NCBI GenBank assembly: GCA_040755755.1
Contig: JBFLZW010000031.1
Location: forward strand, 62,001 to 126,000
Direction of reading: 5' to 3'
Length of the DNA: 64,000 bases
Source of the DNA: a bacterium
Lineage (GTDB): Bacteria > SZUA-182 > DTGQ01
A program made the position numbers and the translations under genes. Below are positions 36,603-45,310 of this stretch, one piece after another (the first letter of the stretch is position 1; each line of letters opens with the position of its first letter). Under the pieces are notes generated by a model. That model saw only the letters and a list, made by a program, of their open reading frames with translations. It was not told the DNA's origin and made no database searches.

Positions 36603-37505
36603 TTAGGCCGAGCGGAGGGATAATGAAACCACGGCCCCGAACCCCCCGATAACCGAACCCAGAACAAGGACCAGAATCACTTTTTCCAGTTCCAGAAAGG
36701 TGATGGCAGATGCCCCGAAAATCAGATTTACCAGGGGGCTCACTTTCCAGCAGAAGGCATGGTATACTGCGGCTGAGATCGCAATCGCCAACCCCCCGCC
36801 GAGAAAGCCCTCAAACATCCCCTCAAAGAGAAAGGGAAGACGGATATACCACTCGCTTGCGCCTATGAGTCGCATGATCGAAATTTCCTCCCGCCGCCGG
36901 TCAATGGTCAGATGAATCGTGCTGGCAGTGATAAACAGGGAAATGATGGCCAGTATGGCCCCCAGGAGGGACAGAACCAGACGGCTGACCGATACCAGGC
37001 TGGATAACCTTTCCACCCATTCAACTCCCCCCTGGATACTTTCCACTTCGGGCTGTCTGGACAGATACTTCATCAGGGACTTTAACCGGGCAGGCTCTTT
37101 CAGAGCGGGATCCAGGAATAATTCAAAAGAGGCAGGCAGCGGGTTGGTATCAAGGCCATCCAGAAGTCGTGCATCCCTGCCGAGCGAATTTCTGAATTCC
37201 TCCAAGGCCATAGCCTTGGAAACATAGCGGACTCTGGAGATTTCAGTTATGCTGGCGAGTACCTGCTGCAGCCGCCCGGTTTGCTCGCGGGTAAGATTGT
37301 CCCGCAGGTACACAACAACCTGAAGATTGCTGGCTGAGTCAAGGGCTTTGGAAAGATTGGAAAGGGCCATGAAGTACAGGCACAGAAGAAGCATCGAGCA
37401 GGCGATGCTCATTACGGCGATACCGGCGGGTATTCCGGCAGATCGAAGATCCTGGAGCCCCTGGCGAAGGAGGTAGGACAGTTGGCGAACCTTAGCAGTG
37501 AACAA
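36603..37505 (-). CDS. ftsX: Cell division protein FtsX
   Basis: The 300-residue inner-membrane protein has four predicted helices (residues about 27-47, 176-198, 226-248 and 269-292) and a periplasmic loop after the first (SKALDSASNLQVVVYLRDNL). The conserved RREEISIMRLIGASEWYIR lies between helices 2 and 3. It starts with TTG at 37505, 14 bases inside ftsE, with GAAGG upstream. With FtsE it relays a division signal to the EnvC-like protein downstream. Confidence 0.93.
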   Translation of the reverse strand: MFTAKVRQLSYLLRQGLQDLRSAGIPAGIAVMSIACSMLLLCLYFMALSNLSKALDSASNLQVVVYLRDNLTREQTGRLQQVLASITEISRVRYVSKAMALEEFRNSLGRDARLLDGLDTNPLPASFELFLDPALKEPARLKSLMKYLSRQPEVESIQGGVEWVERLSSLVSVSRLVLSLLGAILAIISLFITASTIHLTIDRRREEISIMRLIGASEWYIRLPFLFEGMFEGFLGGGLAIAISAAVYHAFCWKVSPLVNLIFGASAITFLELEKVILVLVLGSVIGGFGAVVSLSLRSA

Positions 37506-38190
37506 TTTTACCTTCTCGCAGGTAAATGACCCGCTTTTTCATCTCCTCAATGATCCGCAGGTTATGCGTTGCCATCAGCACCGTTGTCCCCTGGATATTG
37601 ATATCGGTAAAAATCCTCATCACGTCCCTGGCCGCGTCCATATCCAGGTTTCCCGTCGGCTCATCCGCCAGGAGTAAGACCGGATCATTGACCACGGCCC
37701 GGGCAATGGCTACCCGCTGCTGCTCGCCCCCCGACAGCCTCTTCGGATAGTAATCCATCTTGCGCTCGAGGCCAACCCGCCTGAGGCAATTCCATACCTT
37801 CCGCTCGATTTCGGGTTTTGGTTTGCCCAGGACCTGCAACAGGTAGGCGACGTTCTCAAACACCGTTTTGGAGTGAATCAGTTTGAAATCCTGAAAGACT
37901 ACCCCCATTTTCCGGCGCAGATGGCAGATCTGGCTGCTCTTGATCTTACCGATATTCCTGCCGTTAACGATGATTTGTCCGGAAGATGCCTGCTCCTCCC
38001 GGAGAATGAGCCGCATCAGGGTCGTCTTTCCGGCTCCGCTCGGCCCGGCCAGGAAAACCATCTCTCCCGGATCGATTCGCAGATTGATGTCAGTCAGAGC
38101 ACTGCAATGGCCATCGAATGTTTTATGGACATGAAACATTTGGACGATAGCCGATAAAGAGGCCGAGATCGGGGCCGAAAGCGGTTGCAC
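37492..38190 (-). CDS. ftsE: Cell division ATP-binding protein FtsE
   Basis: The 232-residue ABC ATPase has Walker [10 protein letters not shown], signature [14 protein letters not shown], Walker [10 protein letters not shown] and H-loop ATHN. Its close pairing with ftsX identifies it as FtsE rather than a lipoprotein exporter. The GTG start at 38190 has AAGGAT 8 bases upstream and gives an extra 17 residues before the usual [10 protein letters not shown] start, so the inner ATG at 38139 is an alternative. Confidence 0.93.
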   Translation of the reverse strand: MQPLSAPISASLSAIVQMFHVHKTFDGHCSALTDINLRIDPGEMVFLAGPSGAGKTTLMRLILREEQASSGQIIVNGRNIGKIKSSQICHLRRKMGVVFQDFKLIHSKTVFENVAYLLQVLGKPKPEIERKVWNCLRRVGLERKMDYYPKRLSGGEQQRVAIARAVVNDPVLLLADEPTGNLDMDAARDVMRIFTDINIQGTTVLMATHNLRIIEEMKKRVIYLREGKIVHC

Positions 38191-38202
38191 GGGAGCTATC
38201 CT

Positions 38203-39150
38203 TTAATTCCTCTTCTTTCTGGCCACTATTTCCCTGACGGCTTTAACGACCGCCTCAGCGGTCAGGCCATAATGGGTCAGCAGTTTTTCTGCATCTCCGG
38301 AAACTCCGAAGCTATCATTCAGGCCGATTCTTTTCAGGGGAACCGGGCATTGTTCTGAAATGACTTCAGCCACCGCGCTTCCCAGTCCTCCAATAATCGA
38401 ATGCTCTTCAGCGGTCACGATACAGCCGGTCTCCCGGGCTGCGGCCAGGATAGCCTGCTGATCGATGGGCTTCAGGGTGGACATATTCAGGACGCGGACA
38501 GAAATGCCCTCGCTTTTCAGTATCTCGCTGGCCTTCAGTGCCCGGCTGACCATGACCCCAATGGCGATCACGGTGGCATCGCTGCCATCTTCAAGCAGAG
38601 CGGCCTTTCCCTTCTGGAAAGTGTAGTCGGAACCCAAAACCACCGGGAACTTGCATCTGCTCAGCCGCACATAGACAGGGCTTTTGTCATTGACCAGATA
38701 TTCCAGCACCTTCTCCGTTTCAATTCCATCTGCGGGTACGATAATATTCATATTGGGCAGACTCCGCATCAGGGCAATATCCTCATTGGCCTGGTGGGTA
38801 GCGCTGTCTTCTCCCACGGTCACGCCTGCATGGGTGGCTACGATCTTAACGTTCTGCATGGAATAACAAAGAGATTGCCGGATCTGGTCCCAGGCCCTTC
38901 CGGTAGCGAAAACGGCAAAGGTGCTGACGAACGGAATCTTCCCGAAGGCAGCCAGCCCGGCTGCCGTGGCAATCATATCCTGCTCGGCGATTCCGATATT
39001 AAAAAACCTGTCCGGAAAGGCCCTGGCAAATTTTTCGGTCCGGGTAGAACAGGAAAGGTCTGCGTCGAGCACGACAATGTCAGGATTCTGCTGTCCCAGT
39101 CTCACCAATACGTCTCCATAAACATCACGAGTACCTAAACTTTGACTCAT
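38203..39150 (-). CDS. Transketolase, C-terminal subunit
   Basis: The 315-residue protein carries the pyrimidine-binding (FNIGIAEQDMIATAAGLAAF) and C-terminal domains of transketolase (EEHSIIGGLGSAVAE, GLNDSFGVSGDAEKLL). It works with the separate N-terminal subunit encoded 3 bases upstream. The pair moves two-carbon units in the pentose phosphate pathway. Split transketolases are common in archaea, clostridia and many candidate phyla. Confidence 0.94.
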   Translation of the reverse strand: MSQSLGTRDVYGDVLVRLGQQNPDIVVLDADLSCSTRTEKFARAFPDRFFNIGIAEQDMIATAAGLAAFGKIPFVSTFAVFATGRAWDQIRQSLCYSMQNVKIVATHAGVTVGEDSATHQANEDIALMRSLPNMNIIVPADGIETEKVLEYLVNDKSPVYVRLSRCKFPVVLGSDYTFQKGKAALLEDGSDATVIAIGVMVSRALKASEILKSEGISVRVLNMSTLKPIDQQAILAAARETGCIVTAEEHSIIGGLGSAVAEVISEQCPVPLKRIGLNDSFGVSGDAEKLLTHYGLTAEAVVKAVREIVARKKRN

Positions 39151-39153
39151 AGC

Positions 39154-39981
39154 TCACCTCAACTCCAGTAATGCTTTTTCCAATTCCGCCTCGGTCGGCG
39201 CAACCCCATGATAGTGCACTTTGCCTTCCATAAAGGAAACCCCCTTGCCTTTGACCGTGTGGGCAACGATCAGCGAGGGCTTGCCCTTGACCTGTTCACA
39301 CCGCTCAAATGTCGAGAGGAGAGCCGACAGGTCATGGCCATCGACCTCAAAAACCTGCCAGCCGAAAGATTCCCATTTTGGGGCTATGGGCTCGATATTC
39401 TTTATTTGGGACAGTGAACCATCAATTTGCAGTTTATTGGCATCGATGATGCCGCAGACATTATCGAGCTTATAATGGGCCGCGGTCATGGCCGCCTCCC
39501 ATATCTGGCCCTCCTGAGTCTCTCCGTCCCCCATTAAAACATATATCCTGGCCTCGGATTTGTTCAGTCTGGCAGCCAGGGCCATTCCATTGGCTACGGA
39601 TAATCCCTGCCCCAGGGAGCCGGTTGAAATTTCGACCCCCGGAGTGGTCAGATTAAAGGGATGCCCTTGCAGCATCCCGCCGAGTTTGCGAAGGTTGTCG
39701 AGCTCTGCCTTGTCGAAGTAGCCGAGTCGGGCCAGAGTGGCATACAGGGCCGGCGCTCCGTGTCCTTTCGACAGGACGAACCGGTCGCGGCCGGGCCATC
39801 GGGGATTTTTCGGATCATGGCGTAACTTCACCATGTACAGTGCGACCAGAATCTCGATGATGGATAAAGATCCCCCCGTATGTCCGGATCCGGCGCGGGT
39901 TAACATGCGCAAAACTTCGATGCGTAATTGACGGGCCGTCTCTTTCAATTCTATAATTTTGCTCTCCGGCAATGATGACAT
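39154..39981 (-). CDS. Transketolase, N-terminal subunit
   Basis: The 275-residue thiamine-diphosphate-binding half has SGHTGGSLSIIEILVALYM, the FVLSKGHGAPALYA motif and the cofactor-Mg motif GDGETQEGQIWEAA ending in IIDANKLQ. The start at 39981 (MSSLPESK) has GAGGA 8 bases upstream and is preferred over a TTG 9 codons earlier. It is encoded with its C-terminal partner, just upstream of ftsE on the same strand. Confidence 0.94.
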   Translation of the reverse strand: MSSLPESKIIELKETARQLRIEVLRMLTRAGSGHTGGSLSIIEILVALYMVKLRHDPKNPRWPGRDRFVLSKGHGAPALYATLARLGYFDKAELDNLRKLGGMLQGHPFNLTTPGVEISTGSLGQGLSVANGMALAARLNKSEARIYVLMGDGETQEGQIWEAAMTAAHYKLDNVCGIIDANKLQIDGSLSQIKNIEPIAPKWESFGWQVFEVDGHDLSALLSTFERCEQVKGKPSLIVAHTVKGKGVSFMEGKVHYHGVAPTEAELEKALLELR

Positions 39982-40179
39982 AAATTCTTCCTCTTTACTA
40001 GGGCTCAATCAATCTGACAGTTCCAGCGCGAATAGGCTCAACCTGAATGCAAAGAAAAATACCCAACATATCTCACACATCGGTATTCTTCAAGGCAAAA
40101 TACGAGGGACGAATTACTCCGTGGTAGAATGGAAAACACTTGCGTTGGCTGGACCTTACTGATAATAGGTTGAATAATA

Positions 40180-40413
40180 TTATTCTTCAATTAATTCCAA
40201 CACGTATCTCATTTTTTCTTTCCCGCCGGCGCTGGCCAGCAGAGTTCGGATAGCCGATATGGTACGGCCTTTTTTCCCGATTACCTTCCCAATATCATCT
40301 TTTGCTACCTTAAGTTCAATAATCGTCGTTCTGCCTCCATCGATCTCGCTGATATTCACATCTTCCGGGCTGTCCACAATCGCTTTCACAATTTTTCTAA
40401 TAATGTCTCTCAT
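40180..40413 (-). CDS. khpA: KH-domain RNA-binding protein KhpA
   Basis: The 77-residue protein is one KH domain with the GxxG loop in VIGKKGRTISAIRTLL. It is the usual length of KhpA, which binds small and messenger RNAs with KhpB and affects cell division in Gram-positives. The start at 40413 (MRDIIRKIVKAIV) is preferred, with AGAGGT upstream. The longer frame from 40497 adds only a highly charged stretch. Confidence 0.9.
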   Translation of the reverse strand: MRDIIRKIVKAIVDSPEDVNISEIDGGRTTIIELKVAKDDIGKVIGKKGRTISAIRTLLASAGGKEKMRYVLELIEE

Positions 40414-40572
40414 ACAACCGTACCTCTTTCTACCTTGATCTTCCTTGCTCTTTTCTTCATTTTCTTTTGATCTGTCTCGAAAAAATTTTCCTAGCATAAT
40501 GGATTCATTTTATAACAATTGGCATCATATTTGTCAACAAAAATAGTGAATCGTGAAAAATCCCGGTTTTCC

Positions 40573-41376
40573 TCACGCCATATCCTTTTTTGCCTCTTCC
40601 CACAGCTCATCCATCTCCTGAAGAGACATTTCCTGAAGAACCTTTCCCCTCTCCCTGGCCTTTTTTTCAATGAGCTGAAAGCGGCATATGAACCGGGTGA
40701 TAGACCGGCTTAACGCCCTGTCTGGATCGACCTTGATGAACCGGGCCATATTTACTAAGGCGAATAATATATCTCCTAACTCATCTTCCATCTCCTGGGT
40801 GTTTTTCCGAAAAAAAGCATCTTCAAATTCCGATATCTCCTCCCGGACCTTGTCAAGGACCTGGTCCGCGTGCTCCCAATCGAATCCTGCTCTGGCTGCC
40901 TTCTCCTGAAGCCTGTGCGCCCGCAGAAGAGCCGGCAACTGCCGGGGGACTCCATCCAGTACCGATTCTCTTGGTTTTTTCCCCTCAGACTGCTTGATCT
41001 GCTCCCATCTGGTCAGTACTTCCCGGCTGCTGGTCGCTGTTTCTTTACCGAATACATGAGGATGCCTGCGGATGAGTTTGGCACAGATAGTTTCAATTAC
41101 CTCGACAATGGTAAACCTGTCCTCTTCGGCAGAAAGTTGAGCGAGGAAAATTATCTGAAACAGCAAATCCCCCAATTCTTCCTTGAGATGATTACCATCA
41201 TCCTCGTCAATCGCCTCCAGAACTTCGTAGCTTTCCTCGAGAAGGAGGGGTTTTACCGAAGCGAAGGTTTGCTCTTTATCCCAGACACAGCCATGCTCTC
41301 CCCGGAGTGTGGCCGCGATCTGAACCAGGCGGGTAAAAGCTTCGCCGACAGTATGCCGATTCTTATCCTCGTGCAC
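40573..41376 (-). CDS. mazG: Nucleoside triphosphate pyrophosphohydrolase MazG
   Basis: The 267-residue protein has two MazG domains, each with the metal-binding EExxE...ExxD pattern: LLLEESYEVLEAI with EELGDLLFQI in the first, and EEISEFEDAF with EDELGDILFAL in the second. It hydrolyses (d)NTPs, including damaged ones, to monophosphates. The GTG start at 41376 places CVWDKEQTFASVKP at the usual distance. It is divergent from hrcA. Confidence 0.95.
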   Translation of the reverse strand: MHEDKNRHTVGEAFTRLVQIAATLRGEHGCVWDKEQTFASVKPLLLEESYEVLEAIDEDDGNHLKEELGDLLFQIIFLAQLSAEEDRFTIVEVIETICAKLIRRHPHVFGKETATSSREVLTRWEQIKQSEGKKPRESVLDGVPRQLPALLRAHRLQEKAARAGFDWEHADQVLDKVREEISEFEDAFFRKNTQEMEDELGDILFALVNMARFIKVDPDRALSRSITRFICRFQLIEKKARERGKVLQEMSLQEMDELWEEAKKDMA

Positions 41377-41523
41377 CGTGCTGATGTGGTCTCCTTTACG
41401 ATCTTTTTATTATGAGGGCAGTTGTCTGATTATTCTGTAATGGACGGTACCACCTAAATTATATATCGATGCTCATTGGATTTTCAAATTAAATATGTCT
41501 CATTCTGCATTATTTTTTACCTC

Positions 41524-41552
41524 TTGACATTAAAAATGAATCTTGTTATTTT
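41524..41552 (+). promoter_or_regulatory. Sigma-70 promoter of hrcA-grpE
   Basis: TTGACA (41524-41529), 17 bases, TATTTT (41547-41552). The expected start near 41559 is just before the CIRCE operator. Confidence 0.7.
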
Positions 41553-41562
41553 TATTCTGATG

Positions 41563-41589
41563 TTAGCACTCTATTTAATAGAGTGCTAA
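41563..41589 (+). promoter_or_regulatory. CIRCE operator (HrcA binding site)
   Basis: TTAGCACTC-N9-GAGTGCTAA, a perfect match to the CIRCE consensus. It lies right after the predicted transcription start and before hrcA, so HrcA represses its own operon. Confidence 0.97.
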
Positions 41590-41612
41590 TTTGCTATCAT
41601 GGAGACATCGAC

Positions 41613-42638
41613 GTGATTGAGGAACTTACTGAACGAGAAAAATTTATCCTTGAAGCAATTATCAGGCAATATATCGGTATGGCTGAACCGATCGGTTCCC
41701 GGACCATTTCCAAAAAAATCAACCTGCCGCTCTCCCCGGCCACCATCCGTAATATTATGGCTGATCTGGAAGAGAAGGGATACCTTCAACACCCTCATAC
41801 CTCTGCCGGGAGGATCCCGACGGATCAGGGCTATCGATATTATGTTGACAACCTTCTCAAATCAAGTAGCCGGAAAAAGTCCAGAAAGACAGGGCTTGAG
41901 CCCCTGTCAAAAATTCATGAGCGGGAGGAGCTCATGGAAGGAGCCTGCCGGCTCTTATCCCTGCTGTCCAAATATGTCGGTATCGTCATTCCACCCAAGA
42001 TCACTGACCTGCGGATGAAGCGCATGGATTTTATCCCCTTGAGCTCACACCGGATACTGGCGGTATTTGTATCTGAGACCGGCCTGGTGTACAACAAGAT
42101 TATCGAGGCCAGGGAACCGTACACCGAGCGAGAGCTGAATATGATGAACCAGTTCATCAATGAACGGTATCAGCATATGAATATCGTGCAAATCAGGGAT
42201 AAACTCATGGAAGTAGTGTCCGAAGAGGGGAGACTGTACAAGAACCTGTTTGACAATATCAACCTCCTCAGTGAGGAAATCTCCAGAAGTCAGACAGACA
42301 GCCTCTATCTGCAGGGGCAGTCGAATATTCTGAAGCATCCAGAGTTTGCCGATGTCCAGAAGATCAGGGCGCTGTTCGATGCCTTCGAGGAAAAGATCAA
42401 GCTCATCCGGCTGCTGGATAAATGCATCGATTACGAGGGAGTAAGGGTTATCATCGGAGCGGAAAACGATAACCCTGATATTCAGGATTGCAGCATTGTC
42501 GCGGCACGCTACCAGATGGGAACCCTAGCCAGCGGCGTTATCGGCGTTATCGGGCCTACCAGGATGCGGTATCAGGAAGTTATCGAGCTGGTAGGCAGTG
42601 CAGCGAAAATCATCGATACGCTTTTCTCCGAAGAATAA
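41613..42638 (+). CDS. hrcA: Heat-inducible transcription repressor HrcA
   Basis: The protein is about 341 residues: an N-terminal winged helix (LTEREKFILEAIIRQYI, PLSPATIRNIMADLEEKGYL, HTSAGRIPTDQGYRYYV) and the C-terminal GAF-like/dimerisation region (VRVIIGAENDNPD, GVIGVIGPTRMRY). The start is taken as GTG 41613 with GGAG 8 bases upstream. A longer frame would begin inside the CIRCE site. It represses class I heat-shock genes with GroEL as co-sensor. Confidence 0.96.
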   Translation: MIEELTEREKFILEAIIRQYIGMAEPIGSRTISKKINLPLSPATIRNIMADLEEKGYLQHPHTSAGRIPTDQGYRYYVDNLLKSSSRKKSRKTGLEPLSKIHEREELMEGACRLLSLLSKYVGIVIPPKITDLRMKRMDFIPLSSHRILAVFVSETGLVYNKIIEAREPYTERELNMMNQFINERYQHMNIVQIRDKLMEVVSEEGRLYKNLFDNINLLSEEISRSQTDSLYLQGQSNILKHPEFADVQKIRALFDAFEEKIKLIRLLDKCIDYEGVRVIIGAENDNPDIQDCSIVAARYQMGTLASGVIGVIGPTRMRYQEVIELVGSAAKIIDTLFSEE

Positions 42639-42697
42639 CAGATTATCAATCCATATGAATTCAAAAGAACATCAGTAATAACAGGAGGAATTATCTT

Positions 42698-43255
42698 TTG
42701 GCTGAACCAGAAATACAATCAGCCCAGGCCGATGATCAGCAGGAAGCGCTGAGTGCACTTCATCAGGAACTCAATAACCTGAAGCGGCAGCTCGAACACT
42801 GTCAAAGTGCGCTCCAGAAGGAAAAGGAAATAAATAGAGAGCTTTCCGATAAGTCGTTGCGCCTTCAGGCGGAGTTTGAGAATTTTCGCCAGCGGATGCA
42901 GAAAGAAAAATCTGATTTCATGCGGTATGCACTCGAAAACCTCTTCAAAAATCTCCTGCCCCTGATCGATAACTTCGAGTTGGCCCTGGAATCGGCTGAA
43001 AAATCCTCGTGCTTCGAGGGGCTTTCCGAAGGAGTGAAACTTATTCACAGCCAGTTCCTGGATACTCTCCAGAAAGAGGGCCTGACCCGCTTTTCCTCTC
43101 TCGGCGAGCTCTTTGATCCCCGAAAGCATGAGGCTGTTATCCAGGTAGACTCTGACGGTCATGGTGAAAATACCGTCGTAGAAGAATTCAAGAAGGGATA
43201 TTGCCTCCATGACCGGCTTTTACGGCCCGCTCTGGTGGCCGTTGTTAAGGGCTGA
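42698..43255 (+). CDS. grpE: Nucleotide exchange factor GrpE
   Basis: The 185-residue protein has a coiled-coil N-terminal half (about 15-70) and the family motifs EFENFRQRMQKEK, LLPLIDNFELAL, and the C-terminal VVEEFKKGYCLHDRLLRPALV. It starts with TTG at 42698 with AGGAGG upstream. GrpE releases ADP from DnaK, but dnaK and dnaJ, which normally follow, are not in this operon. Confidence 0.95.
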   Translation: MAEPEIQSAQADDQQEALSALHQELNNLKRQLEHCQSALQKEKEINRELSDKSLRLQAEFENFRQRMQKEKSDFMRYALENLFKNLLPLIDNFELALESAEKSSCFEGLSEGVKLIHSQFLDTLQKEGLTRFSSLGELFDPRKHEAVIQVDSDGHGENTVVEEFKKGYCLHDRLLRPALVAVVKG

Positions 43256-43274
43256 CCCCTTAACCCATGAAAAA

Positions 43275-44063
43275 ATGCCCAAATTTTTTATACTCCCGAA
43301 GGATATTTCCTCCGATCAGGCAATTATCAGAGGTGGTGACGCCCATCACATCCGCCGTGTTCTCCGCTTGAAGGCGAACGATGAGATAACGATCAATTGT
43401 CAGGGCAGAGACCTCCTGGCCCGGATTGAAACCATCTCTCCCTCCGAGGTCCGGCTTCGGATCATGGAGCATCTTCCCTCCCCCTTCCAGAACAAAAATT
43501 CCCTCGTCCTGGTCCAGGGGATTCCCAAGCACTCGACCATGGACCTGATCCTCCAGAAATCCACCGAGCTCGGAGTTGAGGAAATCATGCCCCTGGCCTC
43601 AAGCCGCAGCTTCGTCAATGAACAAAGGACAGTATCTGAAGGAAGGTGGCAGCGATGGCAAAAAATCTGCCAGGAGGCTGCCAAGCAATGCGGCCGAAGC
43701 ACGGTTCCCAAGCTCCATCATCCGCTCGACCTTCCCGCCGTGTGCAGCCAGGTGGTCAAAGAGAACCGCATTCTTCCCCTGCTCCTGTGGGAGAAAGCCC
43801 AGCAGAGCCCCCTGAAATCCATCCTGGCTGGGAGGAGAAGAGTACACGGCAGAGAAGAAGAGGAAGATAGAGAATCAGGGACCAGAGAAGGAAATAAAAT
43901 CTTTATCCTGGTTGGACCGGAAGGGAGCTTTTCCGGGGATGAAATTCAAATGGCCATACAGGCCGGGTTCATCCCCGTATCCTGTGCTCCCTGGATACTT
44001 CGGGCCGAGACTGCTGCCCTCTATGCACTATCCATTATTCAGTACGAGTTCAATTTCCCATAG
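43275..44063 (+). CDS. rsmE: 16S rRNA m3U1498 methyltransferase RsmE
   Basis: RsmE methylates U1498 of 16S rRNA. The 262-residue protein has the N-terminal PUA-like part (DAHHIRRVLRLKANDEITI) and the SPOUT knot (LVQGIPKHSTMDLILQKSTE, LGVEEIMPLAS, LVGPEGSFSGDEI, LRAETAALYALSI). A charged insert of about 20 residues (RVHGREEEEDRESGTREG) before the IFILVGPEG strand is longer than usual. The start at 43275 follows grpE by 19 bases. Confidence 0.93.
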   Translation: MPKFFILPKDISSDQAIIRGGDAHHIRRVLRLKANDEITINCQGRDLLARIETISPSEVRLRIMEHLPSPFQNKNSLVLVQGIPKHSTMDLILQKSTELGVEEIMPLASSRSFVNEQRTVSEGRWQRWQKICQEAAKQCGRSTVPKLHHPLDLPAVCSQVVKENRILPLLLWEKAQQSPLKSILAGRRRVHGREEEEDRESGTREGNKIFILVGPEGSFSGDEIQMAIQAGFIPVSCAPWILRAETAALYALSIIQYEFNFP

Positions 44064-44126
44064 GCACCCCGGGATGAGCCGGATATGCAGGGTATGCAGA
44101 GCGCGCTGAAGCCGCCTTCTTTCTCC

Positions 44127-44158
44127 CTCGCCCCTTCGGGGAGAGGGCCGGGGTGAGG
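44127..44158. repeat. GC-rich hairpin of a common intergenic type
   Basis: CCCTCGCCCC-TTC-GGGGAGAGGG, followed by CCGGGGTGAGGGG, is a dispersed intergenic motif known from many genomes. It lies between convergent genes and could end rsmE transcripts, but it has no T-run. Confidence 0.5.
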
Positions 44159-44233
44159 GGCTTTCTCGGTACGTAGCCTAAAGCTATTGACATTGCCCAC
44201 TGGGGCTCCCTGCAGGCTGCCCACACAAGGGGC

Positions 44234-44261
44234 AAGGGCAGGCACATGAATGCCTGCCCTT
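44234..44261. terminator. Hairpin downstream of the secreted-protein gene
   Basis: AAGGGCAGGC (44234-44243) and GCCTGCCCTT (44252-44261) are perfect 10-base arms with an 8-base loop, 39 bases past the stop of the minus-strand gene at 44300. There is no strong T-run. Confidence 0.45.
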
Positions 44262-44299
44262 CCAGGTGATAAAAATCATTACCCCCACATTGGCGCAGA

Positions 44300-44725
44300 T
44301 TAGATTCCAAGTGCCAGCAGGGTAGTGGTAGATGTGCTTCCTCCCAGGAGAAGAGCAGTAGCTATACCGATACTGGTAGAACTGGTGGTGTAGGTTGGAT
44401 AGGAGTAAGTAGGTGTTGGAGTGGGCGTAGAATAGGTAGTATAGGGAGTATAGCTCGTATAGGGAGTAGTGCTGTAAAGAGTGGTGGAGGAAGTGGGAAG
44501 TACGCCTAACAGGGCAAGTGTGGTCAATAGTGCCTGAGCACCCCGGTAAGGAATAAGCTCTGGAGGAACGGGAACATAGGGAGAATACCCAAAGGGGCTG
44601 TAAACATAGGTATAATAGGGACCGGAAGCACTGTAGTAGGCATCGGCAGTGGATACAAAAGCCGGGGAGGATATTAACACTACCATAAAAAGCCACAAAG
44701 CTGCTTTTCCAATTTTTGCTCTCAT
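44300..44725 (-). CDS. Secreted Ser/Thr/Tyr-rich protein of unknown function
   Basis: The 141-residue protein has a clear signal peptide (KAALWLFMVVLISSPAF, then VSTADA). The mature part is low-complexity: first Tyr/Pro (YYTYVYSPFGYSPYVPVPPE), then a short hydrophobic helix, then about 40 residues of Thr, Tyr, Ser and Pro (TTLYSTTPYTSYTPYTTY). It ends in a hydrophobic Gly/Leu/Thr tail (IGIATALLLGG). I do not recognise a family. It could be a small surface or outer-membrane-linked protein. A partly overlapping frame upstream is not a gene but contains a ClpB scrap. Confidence 0.65.
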   Translation of the reverse strand: MRAKIGKAALWLFMVVLISSPAFVSTADAYYSASGPYYTYVYSPFGYSPYVPVPPELIPYRGAQALLTTLALLGVLPTSSTTLYSTTPYTSYTPYTTYSTPTPTPTYSYPTYTTSSTSIGIATALLLGGSTSTTTLLALGI

Positions 44726-45070
44726 TGCGTTTCCCTTTCATAATCTTGAAGCTTTCCGATTTGTTTTCTCATAAACCCTGACCTGCTTACCACGGGCAAA
44801 GCATAATAGCCATCTCTCACCCCCTTTGTGAACTCAGTGCGAACACTCTTCTCGCCGGAAAAATGAGAAAAACAGATGCATGAAAATAGCTGGAGAAGAA
44901 GTCGCTTAATTAAAGAGATTGTTAAAAAAGGCTGGGGAACTGGGGAGAAATAATTATTGTATCGTATGAGCCGTTGAATGAATGAAAATATGTGTCTATT
45001 ATATTGAGACGAATTTTTTTCGATTTCGTTATGGAACGGCCTTTGTTTAATTGAGAGGCTATCTGAAAAT

Positions 45071-45188
45071 CTCCCTCCAGATGAAGAACTGTACCTGCCG
45101 TCATCGAGAAGCTGGAGAAAAAGGTTAAAAACATCCGGCCTCAATGTCCTTTTTCCATTTCATCCAGTAAAATAACGCTGTAGGACCT
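45071..45188 (-). pseudogene. Fragment of a ClpB/ClpC-type AAA+ ATPase gene
   Basis: On the minus strand RSYSVILLDEMEKGH (Walker B of the second AAA+ domain) ends at a stop. RPDVFNLFLQLLDDGRYSSS then continues one frame over, offset by a TGAGG insertion. The order and spacing match ClpB (SVILLDEVEKAH then PDVFNLLLQVLDDGR). Nothing else of the gene is seen on either side, so it is a relic of about 118 bases. Confidence 0.7.
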
Positions 45189-45274
45189 AACAGTTTTAAC
45201 TTATACTGAAATATGTTAAGGATTAATCTATTAATATATAATTAATCGTGGGCACATCTCCTTCCAGAATCAAA

Positions 45275-45310
45275 TTGACATTTATGCATAAATGATGCAT
45301 ACTTGTGCAT
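45275..45310 (+). promoter_or_regulatory. vapB promoter with phased TGCAT operator repeats
   Basis: TTGACA (45275-45280), 17 bases, CATACT (45298-45303). ATGCAT at 45284 and 45295 and GTGCAT at 45305 recur every 10-11 bases, one helical turn, across the promoter to the start codon. This is a likely site for autorepression by the VapBC complex. Confidence 0.6.

Noticed and set aside
44722-45144. 140-residue minus-strand frame
   Set aside because: Only its first 20 residues resemble anything (ClpB); the rest is random-looking. Kept as a ClpB relic, not a gene.
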